NCBI GenBank assembly: GCA_005885025.1
Contig: VAYC01000271.1
Location: 1 to 7,674 of the forward strand
DNA: 7,674 nucleotides
Direction: 5' to 3'
Source: Actinomycetota bacterium
GTDB lineage: Bacteria > Actinomycetota > UBA4738
How positions within the stretch are numbered: the stretch's first letter is position 1; each line of letters opens with the position of its first letter. The position numbers and the translations under genes are program-made. Below the pieces are notes generated by a model. That model saw nothing but the letters and a program-made list of their open reading frames with translations. It did not search any database and had not been told where the DNA came from. Positions 5,991 to 7,674 of the stretch are shown piece by piece.

Positions 5991-6823
5991 ATCGGGACGT
6001 CGGGTTCCGGCGCGTCGCCCTTGTAGGTCAGACCCTTGGGCGCGGGGTTTCGGTAGTGCGCCACGAAGTCGTACGCCACGGGCAGGCTGACCTGACTGCA
6101 CGTCTGCATGTGATGCCAGGCCACCAGAACCATCTGCTTGCCGGCCGGGAGCTTCCCGGCCGCGCCCTGGCTCGCGTAATCGTAGGGCGCCACGATGACC
6201 TTGGCCTGCTCGCTCGCTTTTCCGAAGAAGGTCTGGAGCTTGGCCAGCTCGTCGGACGTCGTGCCTGGTGCGTACCAGATGATCACAGCGGCGTGCTCGA
6301 GGGAGTGGATCGTCCGGTAGATGTCAGGCGGGTCGGGGTACACCCCCGCGGGGAGGGGAACCGGATCGTGCGGGCCGGATACGGGAGGGGTGGACGGGTA
6401 GCTCGACAGCGCCGGGGGGGTGGGGACGGCCGAACCGGTCCCGATGTGGGTTCGGTCGTTATCGCTCGAGTAGGGCTTGATCGTCTGGATCGAACTACAT
6501 CCAGCCGTCTGCATGGCGGCGGGGGCGTCGGCCAGCAGCTTGCTTTCCTCCGGCGTCAGCGCGGATCCCCTCGTCCGGTTGTTGGCGAGGAGGACGATGC
6601 CGATCCCCGCCCTTCGGTAGGTGCGGCGCCGGGCCATCTGTCGGCGAAGGCGCTCGCGAGCGCGGCGGGCGGCCGCCTTCCGCTCGAGACGGTTCGGACC
6701 TCCAGGCGAGGCCGGAGCCGGCCGGACGGCCGCGCCCTCGTTTGCACCGGGAACCTTGGTCGTGGTGCCCATACCGCCGGAACGGCCGGAGGGAACCGCG
6801 CGCTTTCGCTTCTTCTTCGCCAT
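5987..6823 (-). CDS. DUF3105 family protein with shortened membrane anchor
   Basis: A 278-residue protein. The C-terminal ~190 residues are a DUF3105 domain of unknown function: AGCSSIQTIKPY (107-118), TPPVSGPHDPVPLPAGVY (145-162), IHSLEHAAVIIWY (172-184), VIVAPYDYASQG (209-220) and VAWHHMQTC (234-242). Conserved His, Cys and Glu residues could bind metal, but that is conjecture. The N-terminus is very basic (MAKKKRKR) with an Arg-rich helix LERKAAARRARERLRRQMARRR (46-67). Family members then normally have one transmembrane helix that places the domain outside. Here only AGIGIVLLA (72-80) is hydrophobic before NNRTRG, too short to span a membrane, so a stretch seems to be missing in frame. 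ATG 6823 has only a weak AGG upstream. It lies 37 bp behind the DUF5654-like gene and probably shares its transcript. Confidence 0.82.
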   Translation of the reverse strand: MAKKKRKRAVPSGRSGGMGTTTKVPGANEGAAVRPAPASPGGPNRLERKAAARRARERLRRQMARRRTYRRAGIGIVLLANNRTRGSALTPEESKLLADAPAAMQTAGCSSIQTIKPYSSDNDRTHIGTGSAVPTPPALSSYPSTPPVSGPHDPVPLPAGVYPDPPDIYRTIHSLEHAAVIIWYAPGTTSDELAKLQTFFGKASEQAKVIVAPYDYASQGAAGKLPAGKQMVLVAWHHMQTCSQVSLPVAYDFVAHYRNPAPKGLTYKGDAPEPDVPI

Positions 6824-6860
6824 CGTTTGCCTGGATCGAAACCTTGCTCGAGACGGGCGA

Positions 6861-7244
6861 CTAACTCCTGGGAATACCAGGGTACTTGAACTCTAGCGGT
6901 TCGGCCTTGATGCGAGCCGCCAGCCGGCCGAGGAAGACGATCACGATCACGCCGATCAAGGTCACGACAACGGCGTACACGAAGAAGATTCCGATTTTCC
7001 CGGCCGACTGAGTGTGCAGCCACGTGTCGAAAGCCCTCGTGATCGCGGTGTTCCACGCGAGCGCGGCGACGACCCCGAAGGCCGCGCTGGCCAGCGAGAT
7101 CATGGTGGCCACGACCTCGGCAGAGAAGCGCGACGTCCTCGTCACCATCCCGCCCATGATGCGGGTCTTCGAAGCTGGTTCGGCCCCCTCTCCGCGCATC
7201 TGGGATCCGGCGCCCTGCTGTTCGCTGCCGTGTTCGTCGCTCAT
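6861..7244 (-). CDS. DUF5654-like two-helix membrane protein
   Basis: A 127-residue small membrane protein. A polar, disordered N-terminus (1-36, rich in Glu, Gly and Ser) precedes a helix with VATMISLASAAFGVVAALAWNTAI (45-68, in two parts around AAFGVVA) and a second hydrophobic helix FFVYAVVVTLIGVIVIVFLGRL (87-108), ending in a short basic tail. The ALAWN motif at the end of the first helix, followed by a short loop and a second helix, resembles DUF5654 proteins, whose function is unknown. The start is ATG 7244-7242 rather than the earlier in-frame codon at 7283, because AAGGAGGT sits eight bases before it. It lies between mobA and the DUF3105 gene on the same strand; the shared theme with DUF3105 is only that both are membrane or envelope proteins of unknown role. 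Confidence 0.78.
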   Translation of the reverse strand: MSDEHGSEQQGAGSQMRGEGAEPASKTRIMGGMVTRTSRFSAEVVATMISLASAAFGVVAALAWNTAITRAFDTWLHTQSAGKIGIFFVYAVVVTLIGVIVIVFLGRLAARIKAEPLEFKYPGIPRS

Positions 7245-7252
7245 GCGGCGGC

Positions 7253-7260
7253 ACCTCCTT
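7253..7260 (-). promoter_or_regulatory. Strong Shine-Dalgarno for the DUF5654-like gene
   Basis: The minus strand reads AAGGAGGT, a near-perfect anti-16S match, eight bases ahead of ATG 7244. It fixes the start and excludes the upstream extension to 7283. The remaining gap up to the mobA stop (7261-7356) shows no terminator hairpin and no convincing promoter, only a weak TAGAGT on the minus strand at 7325-7320. Confidence 0.8.
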
Positions 7261-7356
7261 GGTTCGAGATGGAACGGACTCATGGTGGCATCTGCCGGGT
7301 GGCTGGAGCGCCGCCCCGAACTCTACCTCGGCCTTCCCGTCGCACACCCGCGACCA

Positions 7357-7674
7357 TCACGGCCCCAGCCCGACGAGGTCTTCGGCCCGGTTGACGTTCA
7401 GCGCGAATCGCCCGGTGGGATCGGCCGCACGCCATTCCGGCTCCCGCACCTCGCGCACCCGTAATCCCCTCAGGACCAACCGCATCGAGAGTGTGCCCCC
7501 GTCCAGGGCGGCCCTGATCGCCGGAAGGGCTTGCCGTGCGTAGAGGGCGTGGAGCGGCTCTGGTCCGTGGGCCGTCACCGGCACCACGGCGTCTTCGTCC
7601 TCGTGCAGCGCAGCCAGGAGCATGAGCAGGTCCCCGCTGACAAACGGCATGTCGACGGCCACGGCGGCCATCAG
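7357..7674 (-). CDS. mobA: Molybdenum cofactor guanylyltransferase MobA, C-terminal part
   Basis: The visible 106 codons are the C-terminal half of MobA, the cytosolic enzyme that joins GMP to molybdopterin to make the guanine dinucleotide cofactor. The frame stays open to the window edge, so the N-terminal portion with the GTP-binding GGxSxRMGxDK loop lies outside; the methionine at 7671 is internal. Seen here are AVDMPFVS (metal-binding Asp of the Rossmann core), DAVVPV, the PEPLHALY motif typical of MobA, a helix ALPAIRAAL followed by a variable segment, and the closing pattern DPTGRFALNVNRAEDL, close to the family's DP...NVNTPEDL. Related CofC/MocA-type nucleotidyltransferases are less likely because of PEPLHA and NVN. 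The gene precedes the DUF5654-like gene on the same strand by 112 bp. Confidence 0.85.
   Translation of the reverse strand: MMAAVAVDMPFVSGDLLMLLAALHEDEDAVVPVTAHGPEPLHALYARQALPAIRAALDGGTLSMRLVLRGLRVREVREPEWRAADPTGRFALNVNRAEDLVGLGP

Noticed and set aside
6414..6420. Run of seven G in the DUF3105 gene as a possible phase-variable tract
   Set aside because: The frame is intact, the surrounding protein is family-typical, and seven G in DNA this GC-rich is unremarkable.
7245..7283. N-terminal extension of the DUF5654-like protein to 7283
   Set aside because: The strong AAGGAGGT lies inside this extension and is correctly spaced for ATG 7244.
7320..7325. TAGAGT on the minus strand as a -10 box for the DUF5654-like gene
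   Set aside because: It matches TANNNT but has no -35 at a suitable distance, and such a short match is expected by chance; the gene may simply be read from the mobA transcript.
1..7674. tRNA, rRNA, CRISPR array, insertion sequence or attachment site
   Set aside because: I saw no repeated spacer pattern, transposase, inverted-repeat element ends or structural RNA signature; almost every base is in a protein-coding gene.

Overview
The window is GC-rich throughout, with tightly packed genes, frequent GTG/TTG starts and strongly GC-ending codons. Together with a WbbL-type rhamnosyltransferase, a DUF3105 protein and a DUF5654-like membrane protein, this suggests a member of the Actinomycetota (possibly an uncultivated lineage). 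That is inferred from gene content and style; no marker gene is present.

Layout. A leftward unit occupies the left edge: a small coiled-coil protein (30-404) followed by what looks like the first codons of a glycosyltransferase (1-19). A 65-bp divergent spacer (405-469) carries two nearly mirror-image -10-like boxes. A rightward operon then runs from 470 to 5990 with gaps of 16 bp or less or short overlaps: an ABC-2 polysaccharide export permease (wzm-like), its ATPase with a Wzt-type C-terminal carbohydrate-binding domain, a GT4 glycosyltransferase joined in frame to an SMR/EamA-type four-helix transporter, a GT2 rhamnosyltransferase (wbbL-like) and a sugar-phosphate nucleotidyltransferase (mannose-1-phosphate guanylyltransferase-like). 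Facing it is a leftward unit: a partial mobA at the right edge, a DUF5654-like protein and a DUF3105 protein. The last of these converges on the nucleotidyltransferase gene and shares its CTAG stop site.

How the genes work together. The rightward operon reads as a cell-envelope glycan module: nucleotide-sugar supply, sugar transfer onto a lipid carrier at the inner membrane face, movement of a lipid-linked sugar by the small transporter, and export of the finished chain by the Wzm/Wzt-like ABC transporter. The leftward genes on the right (molybdenum cofactor guanylylation plus two membrane/envelope proteins of unknown role) are not obviously connected to it.

Main anomalies. (1) The ABC ATPase keeps its ABC signature, Walker B, H-loop and C-terminal domain, but the entire Walker A/P-loop is missing at a clean in-frame junction after residue 57. 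(2) The GT4 and transporter form one ORF. Their linker contains a 10-bp perfect GC-rich hairpin, poor protein-like character, and an internal Shine-Dalgarno/TTG that would give a normal-sized separate transporter. (3) The DUF3105 protein has only about nine hydrophobic residues where a membrane anchor is expected. These may be real divergence, decay, or small in-frame losses in the assembled sequence; read mapping and homolog alignment would decide.
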